The notes beneath the pieces were generated by a model. The model worked only from the letters and a program-made list of their open reading frames with translations. It did not search any database and was not told where the DNA came from. Source: Mycolicibacter terrae (GTDB lineage Bacteria > Actinomycetota > Actinomycetes > Mycobacteriales > Mycobacteriaceae). Taken from it: a stretch of DNA of 64,000 nt. The DNA lies in assembly GCF_010727125.1 (NCBI RefSeq), contig NZ_AP022564.1, positions 2,914,001 through 2,978,000 of the forward strand, read 5' to 3'. Below, one piece after another: positions 40,973 to 53,218 of the stretch. Positions within the stretch are counted from its first letter, which is position 1. The number at the start of each line of letters is the position of its first letter. A program made the translations under genes and the position numbers.

Positions 40973-41338
40973 CTAATCGATGACACCCAGGGCGCGCAGC
41001 CTGGCTCTGCCCTGTGCGGCCATCTTGGGATCACCGGACTGGGCTTCGTGGCGAGCTGTCGCCTCATCGATCTCCGCGGCGAAGTCGACGGATTCGGCCA
41101 GAATGCTGACCCCCTCGTCGGTCACCGACAGGAAGCCGCCGTGCACGGCCAACCGCAGCTCGTCCTCCTCGACGCGATCCACGCGCACCATCGCGTCGTC
41201 GACGAGTTCGGCGACCAGCGGGATGTGACCCGGCATGATGCCGATCTCACCGACAGTGGTGCGGGTGAAGATGAACGTCGCCTTGCCCGACCACACCTTG
41301 CGATCGACCGCGACGATGTCGACGTCAAGCTCGGCCAT
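40973..41338 (-). CDS. atpC: ATP synthase F1 epsilon subunit
   Basis: 121 residues from ATG at 41338 ([20 protein letters not shown]). The beta-sandwich domain includes [19 protein letters not shown] and [18 protein letters not shown]; the helical C-terminal part is short, as in mycobacteria. Rotates with gamma and modulates ATPase activity. Follows atpD by 34 nt. Confidence 0.95.
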   Translation of the reverse strand: MAELDVDIVAVDRKVWSGKATFIFTRTTVGEIGIMPGHIPLVAELVDDAMVRVDRVEEDELRLAVHGGFLSVTDEGVSILAESVDFAAEIDEATARHEAQSGDPKMAAQGRARLRALGVID

Positions 41339-41372
41339 TACCCACCGCCTTTCGCCGCCACAGGATTCCGGG

Positions 41373-42818
<1,446 letters not shown>

Positions 42819-42835
42819 CTAGTGCTTAGCGGGGC

Positions 42836-43759
42836 TTACCGGGCTGTGTCGGCGAGGGCGTTCGCACCACCGACGATTTCGCTGATTTCCTGGGTGATCT
42901 GGGCCTGGCGCTCGCGGTTGGCCTCCAGCGTCAACGCCTTGATCAAGTCGTCGGCGTTGTCGGTCGCCGACTTCATTGCGCGCTGGCGCGAGGCCAGCTC
43001 CGATGCCGCCGAGTCGAGCAGCGCCGCGTACACGCGGGTGGTCAGATACCGCGGCAGCAGCGAGTCGAACAGCGTGGTGGCGTCGGGCTCGAAGGAGTAC
43101 AGGGTCTTCGGACCGCTCTCCTCGCCGACGTACTCCACCAGCATCGGTGCGATCCGCCGCGCCTCGGCCGACTGCGACAGCATCGAGCGGAAGTCGGTGG
43201 ACACGATGTGCAGCTCATCGACGCCCAGCACCCCGTCGGCACCCGGGTGATCGTCGTCGTCGTCGACACCGGACATGAAGGCGTCGACCAGGGTCGAAGC
43301 GATCTCGGCGGCGTTCTCATAGGTCGGCTGCTCGGAGAAACCGGCCCACGAGTCGGTCACCTCCCAGTGCCGGAAGCTGTAGTAGGCCAGTGCCTTGCGG
43401 CCGACGACGTAGAGAACCGGATCCTTGCCCTCGGAGCGCAGCAGTGCGAACAGTTCCTCGGCCCGGCGGAAGACGTTGGCGTTGTATCCGCCACACAGGC
43501 CGCGGTCGCTCGAGACCACCAGCACGCCCGCCCGCTTGGGCTCGCCGCGCTCGACCAGCAGGGGGTGGTCCAGGGCCGCCTCGGCGGCCAACGTCGTGAG
43601 CATATGGGTGATCTCGGTGGCGTACGGCCGCGCCGTCTCGAGCCGGGCCTGCGCCCGGCCGATACGCGAGGTGGCGATCAGCTCCTGGGCCTTGGTGATC
43701 TTCTTGATCGACCCGGCGGAGCGGATTCGCCCGCGTAGTTCGCGAAGTGTGGCTGCCAT
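42836..43759 (-). CDS. atpG: ATP synthase F1 gamma subunit
   Basis: 307-residue central rotor shaft from ATG at 43759 ([20 protein letters not shown]). The C-terminal coiled coil ends NREARQAQ-like ([20 protein letters not shown]). It contains the mycobacterial acidic loop insertion [16 protein letters not shown] at roughly residues 165-180, which has been linked to coupling and to low ATP hydrolysis. The open frame continues upstream into atpA and was cut at this ATG. 7 nt after the atpA stop. Confidence 0.95.
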   Translation of the reverse strand: MAATLRELRGRIRSAGSIKKITKAQELIATSRIGRAQARLETARPYATEITHMLTTLAAEAALDHPLLVERGEPKRAGVLVVSSDRGLCGGYNANVFRRAEELFALLRSEGKDPVLYVVGRKALAYYSFRHWEVTDSWAGFSEQPTYENAAEIASTLVDAFMSGVDDDDDHPGADGVLGVDELHIVSTDFRSMLSQSAEARRIAPMLVEYVGEESGPKTLYSFEPDATTLFDSLLPRYLTTRVYAALLDSAASELASRQRAMKSATDNADDLIKALTLEANRERQAQITQEISEIVGGANALADTAR

Positions 43760-43766
43760 GGCGAAG

Positions 43767-45416
43767 TTACTTCTTCTTCGCCGGCGCGGCCCTGCGGACC
43801 TGCACCGCTTCCTTGCCGAGCTTGTCTTCGTCGAGCGCCTCGACGTGTTCGTCGGGAACCACGGAGCTGCCGTCGGTGGCGGCGAAGCCCTTCTTGAACT
43901 GTCCGATGACCGCGACCAGCTTCTCGCTGGCCTCATCGGAAAGCTTCTTGGACTCGCGTATCCCGCTCAGGATCTCACCCTCCGAGGCCCGGATGTGGTC
44001 CAGCAGCTCGGCTTCGAAACGGGCGACGTCCTCGACCGGCACCGAGTCCAGGTGCCCCTCGGTACCCAGGAAGACGGCGACCACCTGCTCCTCGACGGGC
44101 ATCGGCGCGTACTGCGGCTGCTTGAGCAGCTCGACGAGCCGGGCACCCCGCTCCAGCTGGGCCTTGCTGGTGGCGTCCAGGTCGGAGGCGAACGCGGCGA
44201 AGGCCTCCAGCTCGCGGTACTGCGACAGGTCCAGACGCAGCGAGCCGGCCACCTCCTTCATCGCCTTGATCTGGGCGGCGCCGCCGACGCGGGACACCGA
44301 CACACCGACGTTGATGGCCGGCCGCACACCCTGGTTGAACAGGTCGCTCTCCAGGAAGCACTGGCCGTCGGTGATCGAGATGACGTTGGTCGGGATGTAG
44401 GCCGAGATGTCGTTGGCCTTGGTCTCGATGATCGGCAGACCGGTCAGCGACCCGCCGCCGAGCTCATCGGAGAGCTTCGCGCAACGCTCCAACAGCCGCG
44501 AGTGCAGGTAGAACACGTCACCCGGGTAGGCCTCACGGCCCGGCGGGCGACGCAGCAGCAGCGAGATGGCCCGGTAGGCCTCGGCCTGCTTGGTCAGGTC
44601 GTCGAACACGATCAGGACGTGCTTGCCCTGGTACATCCAGTGCTGGGCGATCGCCGAGCCGGTGTAGGGGGCCAGCCACTTGAAGCCGGCGGAGTCCGAG
44701 GCCGGAGCGGCCACGATCGTGGTGTAGTCCATGGCGCCGCCCTCTTCCAGCGCGCGACGCACGCTGGCAATGGTGGTGCCCTTCTGGCCGATCGCGACAT
44801 ACACGCAGCGGACCTGCTGGTTGGGGTCGCCGGTCTCCCAGTTCTGGCGCTGGTTGAGGATGGTGTCCACACAGAGCGCGGTCTTGCCGGTCTTGCGGTC
44901 ACCGATGATGAGCTGACGCTGGCCGCGACCGATCGGGGTCATGGCGTCGACGGCCTTGACACCGGTCTGCAGCGGCTCGCTGACGCTCTGGCGCTGCACC
45001 ACCGAGGGAGCCTGCATCTCCAGCGGACGACGGGTCTCGGCCTCGATCTCACCGCGGGCGTCGATCGGCTGGCCGAGCGGGTTGACGACGCGACCGAGGA
45101 AGCCGTCGCCGACCGGCACGGACAGCACCTCGCCGGTGCGCTTGACCTGCTGGCCCTCTTCGATGTTCTCGAAGTTGCCCAGGATCACCGCGCCGACGTT
45201 GTGCTCGTCGAGGTTCAGGGCCACGCCCAGCACCCCGCCGGGGAACTCCAGGAGCTCCTGGGTCATCACCGAAGGCAGGCCCTCGACGTGTGCGATGCCG
45301 TCGCCGGCGTCGATGACGGTGCCGACCTCCTCGCGCGCGGTGTCGGCGCTGAAGGAGCTCACGTACTCCTCGATCGCCCCCTGAATGTCGTCAGAGGAGA
45401 TTGTCAACTCTGCCAT
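43767..45416 (-). CDS. atpA: ATP synthase F1 alpha subunit
   Basis: 549 residues. Walker A is [14 protein letters not shown], and the alpha/beta signature region lies at [14 protein letters not shown]. The C-terminus carries the mycobacterial extension (about the last 35 residues, [20 protein letters not shown] onward), reported to suppress ATP hydrolysis. Start [20 protein letters not shown]. Separated from atpH by 69 nt. Confidence 0.97.
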   Translation of the reverse strand: MAELTISSDDIQGAIEEYVSSFSADTAREEVGTVIDAGDGIAHVEGLPSVMTQELLEFPGGVLGVALNLDEHNVGAVILGNFENIEEGQQVKRTGEVLSVPVGDGFLGRVVNPLGQPIDARGEIEAETRRPLEMQAPSVVQRQSVSEPLQTGVKAVDAMTPIGRGQRQLIIGDRKTGKTALCVDTILNQRQNWETGDPNQQVRCVYVAIGQKGTTIASVRRALEEGGAMDYTTIVAAPASDSAGFKWLAPYTGSAIAQHWMYQGKHVLIVFDDLTKQAEAYRAISLLLRRPPGREAYPGDVFYLHSRLLERCAKLSDELGGGSLTGLPIIETKANDISAYIPTNVISITDGQCFLESDLFNQGVRPAINVGVSVSRVGGAAQIKAMKEVAGSLRLDLSQYRELEAFAAFASDLDATSKAQLERGARLVELLKQPQYAPMPVEEQVVAVFLGTEGHLDSVPVEDVARFEAELLDHIRASEGEILSGIRESKKLSDEASEKLVAVIGQFKKGFAATDGSSVVPDEHVEALDEDKLGKEAVQVRRAAPAKKK

Positions 45417-45485
45417 GGCTTTTCGTCTTCCTGCCTTCGAATGGGTATTGGGCTCTGAGACCTGGTAGGTCCGGGTGGGTCTTGG

Positions 45486-46823
45486 TCAGTCGGGCAACTG
45501 CGTCTTCGCGGCGGCCAGGCGCGAGGCAAGCGTCCCGTCGATCACCTCGTCGCCGACCGAGATCGCCAGCCCGCCCAGCAGTGCGGGGTCGACGCCGACC
45601 TGCACACGCACCGGGTGGTTGTAGATCCGACTCAGCACGGTGTTGAGCCGGCTGCGCTGGGCTTCGCTCAGTTCGGCGGCCGCGCCGACGTGCGCCACCA
45701 CCTCGCCGCGGCGCGCCACCGCGATCTGGGCGAGTTCGGTGACCGCCTGGTGCGCGGACTGACCGCGCAGCAACCGGATGGTCTGCTCCAGCAGCGCCGT
45801 CGTGATCGGGCTGGCGCCGCTTCCACCGCCGATGATGTTGCGCAGCAACCCGACCCGGCCCGCAGCCGGCGATGCGGTGTCACCGAGCAGGGCGTCCAGC
45901 CGGGGTTGGGCGTCGATCACGCGGGAGAACCGGAAAAGCTGGTCCTCCACCTCATCGACCGTGCCTTGGCGCTCGGCGGAGAGCAGCAGCGTCTGCCGGG
46001 CGACGTGTTCGACCGCCGCGATCAGGTCGGCCTGGTTGGACCACCGGGCAGACGCGGCGTCGGTCACCAGCGCCAGGGCGGGAGCACCGATCTTGTCGGC
46101 GAACAGCCGCTGCACCAGGCGCAGCTTCGGCGAGGCGTCCTCGGTCGGCTGGCTCAGGTGCCGTGCCACCACGGTCTCGCGCTCGAGCAGTTCGGCGACC
46201 GCGGTCAGGTCAGCGGCCAGAGCGGACAAGCCCTGCTCATCCAGGTCGCCTGTCACCTCGCCGAATTTGTCCAGCAGGCCCGCCAGCGCCTCCCGGCTGG
46301 CGGAGCGCATGCGGGCCTGGATCGGCGATTCGACGTCGATCGACTTCGGCGCCATCGCTTCGAGCTCGTCGAGGAACCGGTCGACGGTGGCGGCCTGCCG
46401 TTTCGGGTCGGCGACGTAGTCGCGAACCAGCTCGGCCGCCCGCTGTACGGCTTCCGCCCCGAGGCCGGACCGCAGTTCGCGGATCAACTGGGCACGCATC
46501 AGACCGACCTGCTGGCCGCCGGTGGTCTTGACGCGTTCGGCGTCGACACCGGCCTGACCGCGCAGTTGCTCGGCGATCCGCTCGGCGTCGGTGCGGGCTT
46601 CGGCGGTGACCCGCTGCGCCTCGCTCTCGGCGTTGGCCAGCGCGGTGGAGTGCGCCTGGCCGGCCTCGGCCAGCCGGGCGGCGGCCGCGGCAGCCTCTTC
46701 CAACTGCCGGCGCACCGACTCCTGCTGGTCGGCCATCAGCTTGCGCACCGGCGGAACCACGAACTTGACCAACAGCCAGACGATGACCGCAAAGCCGGCC
46801 AGCTGTCCGATGAATGTCGACAT
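45486..46823 (-). CDS. atpH: ATP synthase fused b'-delta subunit
   Basis: 445 residues. The N-terminal membrane helix [20 protein letters not shown] is followed by a b-type coiled coil ([20 protein letters not shown]). The C-terminal half is a full delta subunit ([60 protein letters not shown]). This b-delta fusion is characteristic of mycobacteria and forms the peripheral stalk together with AtpF. 8 nt after atpF. Confidence 0.96.
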   Translation of the reverse strand: MSTFIGQLAGFAVIVWLLVKFVVPPVRKLMADQQESVRRQLEEAAAAAARLAEAGQAHSTALANAESEAQRVTAEARTDAERIAEQLRGQAGVDAERVKTTGGQQVGLMRAQLIRELRSGLGAEAVQRAAELVRDYVADPKRQAATVDRFLDELEAMAPKSIDVESPIQARMRSASREALAGLLDKFGEVTGDLDEQGLSALAADLTAVAELLERETVVARHLSQPTEDASPKLRLVQRLFADKIGAPALALVTDAASARWSNQADLIAAVEHVARQTLLLSAERQGTVDEVEDQLFRFSRVIDAQPRLDALLGDTASPAAGRVGLLRNIIGGGSGASPITTALLEQTIRLLRGQSAHQAVTELAQIAVARRGEVVAHVGAAAELSEAQRSRLNTVLSRIYNHPVRVQVGVDPALLGGLAISVGDEVIDGTLASRLAAAKTQLPD

Positions 46824-46831
46824 CTTTGTTG

Positions 46832-47353
46832 CTACCGCCCCGTGCTCGCCGCGGAGAGTGTCTCGACCTCGACGCCGAGAATCCGACTGGCCAGGGTGGT
46901 CGACAACGTCGCCACCCGGGCCTGCAGCTGCTCACTCACCGCATCGCCTTCCTGCTTGAGCTGGTCGGTGGCGGCCTGCAATGTCGAGGCCACCTCCGCC
47001 TCCGCTGCCGACCGCTGCTCTTCGATGGCCTTGCGGCCCTCGGCCCGAGCTTCGTCGCGAACCGTCGACGCCTCCAGGCGCGCCGCCGCCATCTGCTTCT
47101 CGTAGTCGGCGTCCGCGGCAGCGAACTGCTCGGCTGACTCGCGGTTGTCGGCGAGCGTCTTGGTGACCATGTTCTCGCGCTCCCGCAGCACCTTCATGAT
47201 CGGCGGCACGACGAAAGTGCTGATCACGCCGAGCACGATCAGGAAGATCGCGAGCACGGCGAAGAAGGTGCCGTCGGGTACAAGGAAGCTCTTCTTCGGG
47301 CCTTCCTCGGCCGCCTGGCTCAGTACCAGAACAGCAACGCTCATGTCACCCAT
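46832..47353 (-). CDS. atpF: ATP synthase Fo b subunit
   Basis: 173 residues. One N-terminal membrane helix ([20 protein letters not shown]) then a long charged coiled coil to the end ([20 protein letters not shown]). Start is taken at ATG 47353; ATG at 47344 ([15 protein letters not shown]) is three codons in. Sits 8 nt after atpE. Confidence 0.95.
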   Translation of the reverse strand: MGDMSVAVLVLSQAAEEGPKKSFLVPDGTFFAVLAIFLIVLGVISTFVVPPIMKVLRERENMVTKTLADNRESAEQFAAADADYEKQMAAARLEASTVRDEARAEGRKAIEEQRSAAEAEVASTLQAATDQLKQEGDAVSEQLQARVATLSTTLASRILGVEVETLSAASTGR

Positions 47354-47361
47354 GGTGCGCG

Positions 47362-47637
<276 letters not shown>

Positions 47638-47680
47638 CTAGCTGGTAGTGCTCTACCAGGTCTGATGTGTCGTGCAGGTT

Positions 47681-48436
47681 CTAGTGGTGGTCTTCATCGA
47701 GCTCCATGGCCTGGCTGAAGTACAAGATGGTCAGCAGCGCGAAGATGAAGGCCTGGATCAGGCCGACGAACAGGTCGAAGGACTTCCAGATCGCGTTCGG
47801 CAGCACCATGAAGTAGGGCCCGAGCAACGCGATCAGGCTGACCAGGATGCCGCCGGCGAAGATGTTGCCGAACAGACGCAGGGACAGCGAGACCGGCTTG
47901 GCGATCTCCTCGACCAGGTTGATCGGCGCCAGCACCGTCACGTGGCCCTTGAGCACCCGCAGCGGGTGGCCGATGAAGCCCCGACGCCAGAAGCCGGCCA
48001 GGTGGTAGCCGACGAAGACGAAGAGCGCCAGCGCCAGCACGAAGTTGATGTCGGCAGCAGCTGAAGAAAGCAACTCGTGGACGCCGTGCTCGTTGGAGTA
48101 CTGCACGGGCAGCACCGAGAGCCAGTTGCAGGTCAGGATGAATACGAAGATGGTGACCGCCAGCGGCAACACGAACGGCGCGATCTTCATCCCGATGGCG
48201 CCCTCGACCTGGTTGCGCATCTGAATGGTGATGGCCTCGAAGAACAGCTGTACACCGCTGGGAACCCCGGTGGAAGTGACCTTGGCACGCAGGAACAGCG
48301 CCAGGGCGATCACGATCACTGCGGCGATCGAGCTGGAGATGATGGTGTCGATGTTGACCTCACCGAGCAGCGGCCACACCGCGGTCTCGTGGTGGCCGAC
48401 CTCGATGCCTCCCGCGGCCAGGATCGACTCAGTCAT
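47681..48436 (-). CDS. atpB: ATP synthase Fo a subunit
   Basis: 251-residue polytopic subunit forming the proton half-channels. The conserved Arg segment is [20 protein letters not shown], and the last helix is [20 protein letters not shown]. The N-terminus [18 protein letters not shown] is periplasmic in the family. Overlaps the atpI-like gene by 8 nt; 58 nt precede atpE. Confidence 0.96.
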   Translation of the reverse strand: MTESILAAGGIEVGHHETAVWPLLGEVNIDTIISSSIAAVIVIALALFLRAKVTSTGVPSGVQLFFEAITIQMRNQVEGAIGMKIAPFVLPLAVTIFVFILTCNWLSVLPVQYSNEHGVHELLSSAAADINFVLALALFVFVGYHLAGFWRRGFIGHPLRVLKGHVTVLAPINLVEEIAKPVSLSLRLFGNIFAGGILVSLIALLGPYFMVLPNAIWKSFDLFVGLIQAFIFALLTILYFSQAMELDEDHH

Positions 48437-48875
48437 TTTCCGTCCCTTCAGCGCCGGACTCAGACGCTTGCGCGCGGAGCTTTCTTACCACTGGCAGCAT
48501 GGTGGTCAGCACCAACACCACCTCGAACAAGGCCAATCCGAACAGTGCACCGAGGCCCTCGGGCCGGAACTGGTAGGCGATCGCCAGGCCGATCACGCTG
48601 ATGACCAGCAGGCGGGACGCCGAGTTCAGCGCCATCTTCTTCTTCAGCGGATGGTCTTGGGCGGTGATCCTCAGCGCCGACCGGCGGATCAGCAGCGCAT
48701 TGGCCAGCCCGAGCGCCAGGCCCAGCCCGAAGAACACCCCGAACATCGGCCGGCCGAACTGGGCGGCCGCGGCGATCGCGACACCGGTCAGTGCCGCACA
48801 GATGAGCAGCAGCCGAATCGGCTGAAATACCACCGACGGCAACACCAACGGCGCATCCTGCGCTGGTGTCGTCAC
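48429..48875 (-). CDS. atpI: ATP synthase assembly-associated AtpI-like membrane protein
   Basis: 148 residues, four predicted membrane helices (for example [20 protein letters not shown] and [20 protein letters not shown]). First gene of the atp cluster, equivalent to Rv1303. AtpI proteins help assemble the c-ring or transport Mg; sequence similarity is low and the name rests mainly on position. A 115-nt gap from wecA probably holds the atp promoter, though I could not identify convincing boxes. Confidence 0.8.
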   Translation of the reverse strand: MTTPAQDAPLVLPSVVFQPIRLLLICAALTGVAIAAAAQFGRPMFGVFFGLGLALGLANALLIRRSALRITAQDHPLKKKMALNSASRLLVISVIGLAIAYQFRPEGLGALFGLALFEVVLVLTTMLPVVRKLRAQASESGAEGTEND

Positions 48876-48990
48876 CGCCTCACCCCAATCTCGACTTGCT
48901 CTGTGTCACTGTCGTGAAGTTGCCCGCCGAGCGTATCGGATGCCCGAACGCGCTGCGGAACCACCTACAACACCATCCTAGACGGTGCTA

Positions 48991-50169
48991 CTACCGCGCG
49001 TCGTAGGGGTTGTCCTCCAGGCCGTCCTCGCGGCGCAGCAGCGGGATGAGCGTAACGACAATCGCGATGAGCATCGCACCCAGCATCACCGCCCCGGTGT
49101 AGCGCGGGTCGAAGAAGATGGTGCCGGCCGTACCGAACGCGACTATCCCCACCCACAGATAGATCACCAACACCACTCGGCGGTGGGAGTGGCCGATCTG
49201 CAGCAACCGGTGGTGCAGGTGCATCTTGTCGGGGCTGAACGGGCTGCGTCCGGCGCGGGTGCGGCGGATGATCGCCAGCAACATGTCCAGCGCCGGCACA
49301 CACACCACGGCCGCCACCAGCAGGAACGGCGACAGCAGCGCGAAGACGTCGCGGGCGCCGTAGGCGCTCTGCGAGATCGGTCCCGCCGCGGTCGTGGACG
49401 CGGCGGCCAGCATCAGCCCGATCAGCATCGAACCGGAATCGCCCATGAAGATCTTGGCTGGATGGAAGTTGTGTGGCAGGAAGCCCAGACAGGCCCCCGC
49501 GAGCACCACCGAGATCAGCGCCGGCGGGTAGAACAGCACGTCGCCCCCGTGATCCTGCAGCAGGCCGACGGAGAACAGGCAGATCGCCAGTGCCGTGATC
49601 AGACCGAGTCCGGCCGCGAGCCCATCGAGCCCGTCGACGAAGTTCATCGCGTTGACCACCGACACCGTCAGCGCCAGGGTGAGCAGGATCGACGACACCT
49701 GATCGAGCACCACCGTGCCGACACCGCCGATCGGAATGTAGAGCACGCTCCAGGCGACGCCCATGGTGACCAGCACGCTGGCCGCGGTGATCTGGCCGGC
49801 GAACTTGGTCAACGCGTCCAGGCCCCATTTGTCGTCGAGCAGGCCGATGCCCATGATCACCCCGCCGGCGAGCACCACCGCCGGCATGCCGGTGGAGTAG
49901 ACGAAGCCGCGGGTGAGCGCCGGCAGCTGGGATGCCAGGAAGATCGCGGCGACGATTCCGACATACATCGCCAGCCCGCCCATCCGCGGGGTCGGCTGCA
50001 CATGGACGTCGCGTTCGCGCGGGTAGGCGACCGCACCGAGCCGAGTGGCCAGCCAGCGGACCGGCCCGGTGGTGAAGTAGGTGATGATCGCGGCGGTCAG
50101 CCCGACCAGCGCGAGCTCGCGCAACGGCACGCCGGCACCACGATCGGCAAGCGCGAGCAGGCTGCTCAC
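48991..50169 (-). CDS. wecA: Decaprenyl-phosphate GlcNAc-1-phosphate transferase
   Basis: 392-residue polytopic transferase starting the arabinogalactan linker unit (GlcNAc-P-P-decaprenol). Motifs: GIGLLDDKWGLDALTKFAGQ with the catalytic Asp pair, VVNAMNFVDGLDGLAAGLGL, AKIFMGDSGSMLIGL, and the cytosolic HLHHRLLQIGHSHRR loop. The GTG start overlaps the sua5 stop (GTGA). Corresponds to Rv1302 (rfe). Confidence 0.95.
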   Translation of the reverse strand: MSSLLALADRGAGVPLRELALVGLTAAIITYFTTGPVRWLATRLGAVAYPRERDVHVQPTPRMGGLAMYVGIVAAIFLASQLPALTRGFVYSTGMPAVVLAGGVIMGIGLLDDKWGLDALTKFAGQITAASVLVTMGVAWSVLYIPIGGVGTVVLDQVSSILLTLALTVSVVNAMNFVDGLDGLAAGLGLITALAICLFSVGLLQDHGGDVLFYPPALISVVLAGACLGFLPHNFHPAKIFMGDSGSMLIGLMLAAASTTAAGPISQSAYGARDVFALLSPFLLVAAVVCVPALDMLLAIIRRTRAGRSPFSPDKMHLHHRLLQIGHSHRRVVLVIYLWVGIVAFGTAGTIFFDPRYTGAVMLGAMLIAIVVTLIPLLRREDGLEDNPYDAR

Positions 50170-50825
50170 GACGCCCCCGTCAGCGCGGCCGGGTCCAGCC
50201 CCAGCACCGCCCCGATCTGCTCGGCCGAGACCGGCCCGCCCCGGACGATGCGCGGCGCGGGTCCGGTCAGGTCGACGATCGTCGAGGCCTCCCCCTGTTC
50301 GGCCGGGCCCGCGTCAAGGTAGACGTCGACGGCCTCGCCGAGTTGGCGGCGCGCCTCGGCGGCGTCGACGGCCGGTGCGCCACCGGAGACGTTGGCGCTC
50401 GACACCGCCATCGGGCCCACGGCTTTGAGTACCTCGAGCGCCACCGGGTGCAGCGGCATGCGCACCATGACGGTGCCGTGGGCTTCACCGAGGTCCCACT
50501 GCAGTGACGGCGCCTGGGTGACGATGATGCTGATCGCCCCGGGCCAGAACGCCCGGATCAGCTCGCGGGCGGTATCGGGCACCACCAGGGCCAGCCCGTC
50601 GATGGAGTTCCATGATCCGACCAGCACGCCCACCGGCATCTCACGGCCACGTCCTTTGGCTGCCAGCAGCGCAGTCACCCCGGCGGCATTGAAGGCGTCG
50701 GCGCCGATGCCGTAGACGGTGTCGGTGGGCAGCACCGTCAGCCGGCCGCCGCGCACCGCGTCGATCGCCGCCGCGATGCCCGCGGCACGCTGCTCGACGT
50801 CGGTGCAGTCGAAAACCTCTGTCAT
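50166..50825 (-). CDS. Threonylcarbamoyl-AMP synthase (Sua5/YrdC family)
   Basis: 219 residues. Makes threonylcarbamoyl-AMP for tRNA t6A. Features are GGRLTVLPTDTVYGIGADAF, LLAAKGRGREMPVGVLVGSW, MPLHPVALEVLKAVGPMAVS followed by SANVSGGAPA, and STIVDLTGPAPRIVRGG. The ATG at 50825 overlaps the prmC stop (ATGA); the frame is open further upstream but inside prmC. Equivalent to Rv1301. Confidence 0.93.
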   Translation of the reverse strand: MTEVFDCTDVEQRAAGIAAAIDAVRGGRLTVLPTDTVYGIGADAFNAAGVTALLAAKGRGREMPVGVLVGSWNSIDGLALVVPDTARELIRAFWPGAISIIVTQAPSLQWDLGEAHGTVMVRMPLHPVALEVLKAVGPMAVSSANVSGGAPAVDAAEARRQLGEAVDVYLDAGPAEQGEASTIVDLTGPAPRIVRGGPVSAEQIGAVLGLDPAALTGAS

Positions 50826-51679
50826 AGTTGACCGTTCCTGACCGCCGTGACGAACCGGGGCCGGCCGGTCAGGTCCGATCTGGACACCACGTCGTCGAAA
50901 GATCCGGTGCCGCGCACGGTTTCGACTGTGGCCGCGGCGGTGGTGTCGTCGTGCTCGACGGCGAACAGGCCACCGGGGCGCAGCAGGCGTGCGGCCAGGG
51001 CCGCCAGCGGGGTGATCACCGACATGCCATCCGGCCCGCCGAACAGTGCATGAGCCGGATCGTACTGGGCCACTTCGGGATCCAGCTGTGCGCCGTCGGG
51101 AATGTAGGGCGGGTTGCTGACCAGCAGGTCGACCCGGCCGCCCAGCTCGGACAACAGACCGGGCGCGGTGACATCCGCTCGGATCAATTCCACCGATGTG
51201 TCCGCGCAATTGCGTCGCGCGTAGCCCAGCGCGATCTCGGAGTCATCTACGGCGAGCACCCGGGCGCCGGGAAGGCTGTGGGCCAATGCGACCGCCAGTG
51301 CGCCGGAACCGGTGCAGGCGTCGACGATCACCGGACTCGGGGGAAACCGTTGATCCACAACCTGTTTCAGAACCCATTCGAGCAGGGCCTCGGTCTCCGG
51401 CCGCGGGACGAACACCCCCGGACCGACGTGCAGCGTCACCGGTCCGAACGCCGCGGTCCCGATCAGATGCTGCAGCGGGATCCGGGATCGACGCGCGGCG
51501 ACCAGTTCCCGGTAACGCCCGAAGAAGAGGTCACCGGGCGGCTCCAGCAGCGCCAGCCGGCCACGATCGGTACCGGCGGCGTGGGCGGCGAGTTCTTCGG
51601 CGTCGTATCGGGCCGAGTCGATTCCGGCGTCGGCGAAGACCGCTGTCGCGGAGTCGATCGCGTCCCGCAGCGCGCTCAC
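50822..51679 (-). CDS. prmC: Peptide chain release factor N5-glutamine methyltransferase
   Basis: 285 residues (formerly hemK). Methylates the GGQ glutamine of release factors; the target gene prfA is immediately upstream with a 4-nt overlap. SAM-binding [20 protein letters not shown] and the catalytic [15 protein letters not shown] are present. The C-terminus [20 protein letters not shown] is typical. Confidence 0.95.
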   Translation of the reverse strand: MSALRDAIDSATAVFADAGIDSARYDAEELAAHAAGTDRGRLALLEPPGDLFFGRYRELVAARRSRIPLQHLIGTAAFGPVTLHVGPGVFVPRPETEALLEWVLKQVVDQRFPPSPVIVDACTGSGALAVALAHSLPGARVLAVDDSEIALGYARRNCADTSVELIRADVTAPGLLSELGGRVDLLVSNPPYIPDGAQLDPEVAQYDPAHALFGGPDGMSVITPLAALAARLLRPGGLFAVEHDDTTAAATVETVRGTGSFDDVVSRSDLTGRPRFVTAVRNGQL

Positions 51680-52752
51680 GGCGTCTCCTGCAACCGGGAT
51701 TCTCTGTCGGCGGCGGCCAGCGCGTCGAACAGCGCGTCGAGGTCTCCGTCGAGAACCTGATCGAGGTTGTGCGACTTGTAGCCGATGCGATGGTCGGTGA
51801 TCCGGTTCTCCGGGAAGTTGTAGGTGCGGATGCGCTCGCTGCGGTCCACGGTGCGGATCTGGCTGGCACGATCGGCCGAGGCGTCGGCCTGCGCCTGCTC
51901 CTCGGCGAGTGCCTGCAGCCGGGCCGCCAGGACCTGCAGTGCCCTGGCCTTGTTCTGCAACTGGGACCGCTCGTTCTGGCAGGTGACCACGATCCCGGTC
52001 GGCAGATGGGTGATGCGCACCGCGGAGTCGGTGGTGTTGACGCCCTGGCCGCCCTTGCCCGAGGACCGGTAGACGTCGATACGCAGGTCCGACTCGTCGA
52101 CCTGTACCTCGCCGACCTCGTCGGGTTCGGGGTAGACGAGCACGCCGGCGGCGGAGGTGTGGACCCGGCCCTGGGACTCGGTCACCGGCACCCGCTGCAC
52201 GCGGTGCACCCCGCCCTCGAACTTCATCTTCGACCAGACGCCGTCGGCGCTGTCGCCCTTGCTGGCGATGGTGATCGTCGCGTCCTTGTAGCCGCCGAGG
52301 TCGGAGGTGGTCTCGTCGAGCACCGTCACCGACCAGCCGTGCCGTTCGGCGTAGCGGATGTACATCCGGGCCAGGTCGGCGGCGAACAGCGCCGATTCCT
52401 CGCCGCCCTCGCCGGATTTGACCTCGAGCACGATGTCGTCGGCATCGTGCGGGTCACGGGGCGCGAGCATGTCGGTGAGCGCGATGTCCAGTTCGGCGAC
52501 GCGGGCCTCCAGCTCGGGCACCTCCGCGGCGAACGATGCGTCGTCGGCGGCCAGCTCACGGGCAGCCTCCAGGTCGCCGCGGGCCGACTCGAGCTTGCGG
52601 TGGGTGGCGACGATCGGCGCCAACTGGGCGAAGCGGCGCCCGGCGCGGCGGGCCTCGATCGGATTGTTGTGCAGTTCGGGGTCGGAGAGTTGAGTTTCCA
52701 GCGCCGCGTGTTCGGCCAGCAGGGCATCGATCGCCTGAATGCTGCGGGTCAT
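51676..52752 (-). CDS. prfA: Peptide chain release factor 1
   Basis: 358-residue RF1 recognising UAA/UAG. The GGQ loop is visible in [20 protein letters not shown], and the stop-codon reading region includes [15 protein letters not shown], near the family PxT-type motif. 72 nt after rpmE. Confidence 0.96.
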   Translation of the reverse strand: MTRSIQAIDALLAEHAALETQLSDPELHNNPIEARRAGRRFAQLAPIVATHRKLESARGDLEAARELAADDASFAAEVPELEARVAELDIALTDMLAPRDPHDADDIVLEVKSGEGGEESALFAADLARMYIRYAERHGWSVTVLDETTSDLGGYKDATITIASKGDSADGVWSKMKFEGGVHRVQRVPVTESQGRVHTSAAGVLVYPEPDEVGEVQVDESDLRIDVYRSSGKGGQGVNTTDSAVRITHLPTGIVVTCQNERSQLQNKARALQVLAARLQALAEEQAQADASADRASQIRTVDRSERIRTYNFPENRITDHRIGYKSHNLDQVLDGDLDALFDALAAADRESRLQETP

Positions 52753-52824
52753 CTCACCTCCATCCCCGAACGCAAGCCGACGCCCGGGCGACGTGCGGAC
52801 ACGTTCCGGGCGTCGGTGAGGACG

Positions 52825-53073
52825 CTACTTGTCGGTGGCTTCTGCCGCGTCGGCTGCGGAGCCGGCCTTGCGCTTGCCGTAGCGCTTCTCGAAGCGGGCG
52901 ACCCGGCCGCCACTGTCGAGAATCTTCTGCTTGCCGGTGTAGAAGGGGTGGCACTGCGAGCAGACCTCGACCACGATGTGGCCACTCTCCTTGGTGCTGC
53001 GGGTGGTGAAGCTGTTGCCACAACCGCAGACCACGGTGGTCTCGCCGTAGGCGGGGTGAATGCCAGATTTCAT
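52825..53073 (-). CDS. rpmE: Ribosomal protein L31, zinc-binding (C+) form
   Basis: 82 residues. Retains the Cys set: [14 protein letters not shown] and [17 protein letters not shown]. It is therefore the zinc-containing paralogue, normally used when zinc is sufficient. The C-terminal tail [11 protein letters not shown] is acidic/Ala-rich. 145 nt downstream of rho, so may have its own promoter. Confidence 0.95.
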   Translation of the reverse strand: MKSGIHPAYGETTVVCGCGNSFTTRSTKESGHIVVEVCSQCHPFYTGKQKILDSGGRVARFEKRYGKRKAGSAADAAEATDK

Positions 53074-53218
53074 GATGTCCTCTTCGATCGTGGGTCGCCG
53101 GGTCGCCCGCCCTTGAGGTGGACGTGAACCGGAACCTGAGGTGTTCGATTATGCCAGCTACGCTGTCGCCCCCCAAAACGTCGGGAGGGACGTGCGCATT
53201 CCTTCGGCGCCGGACCGG

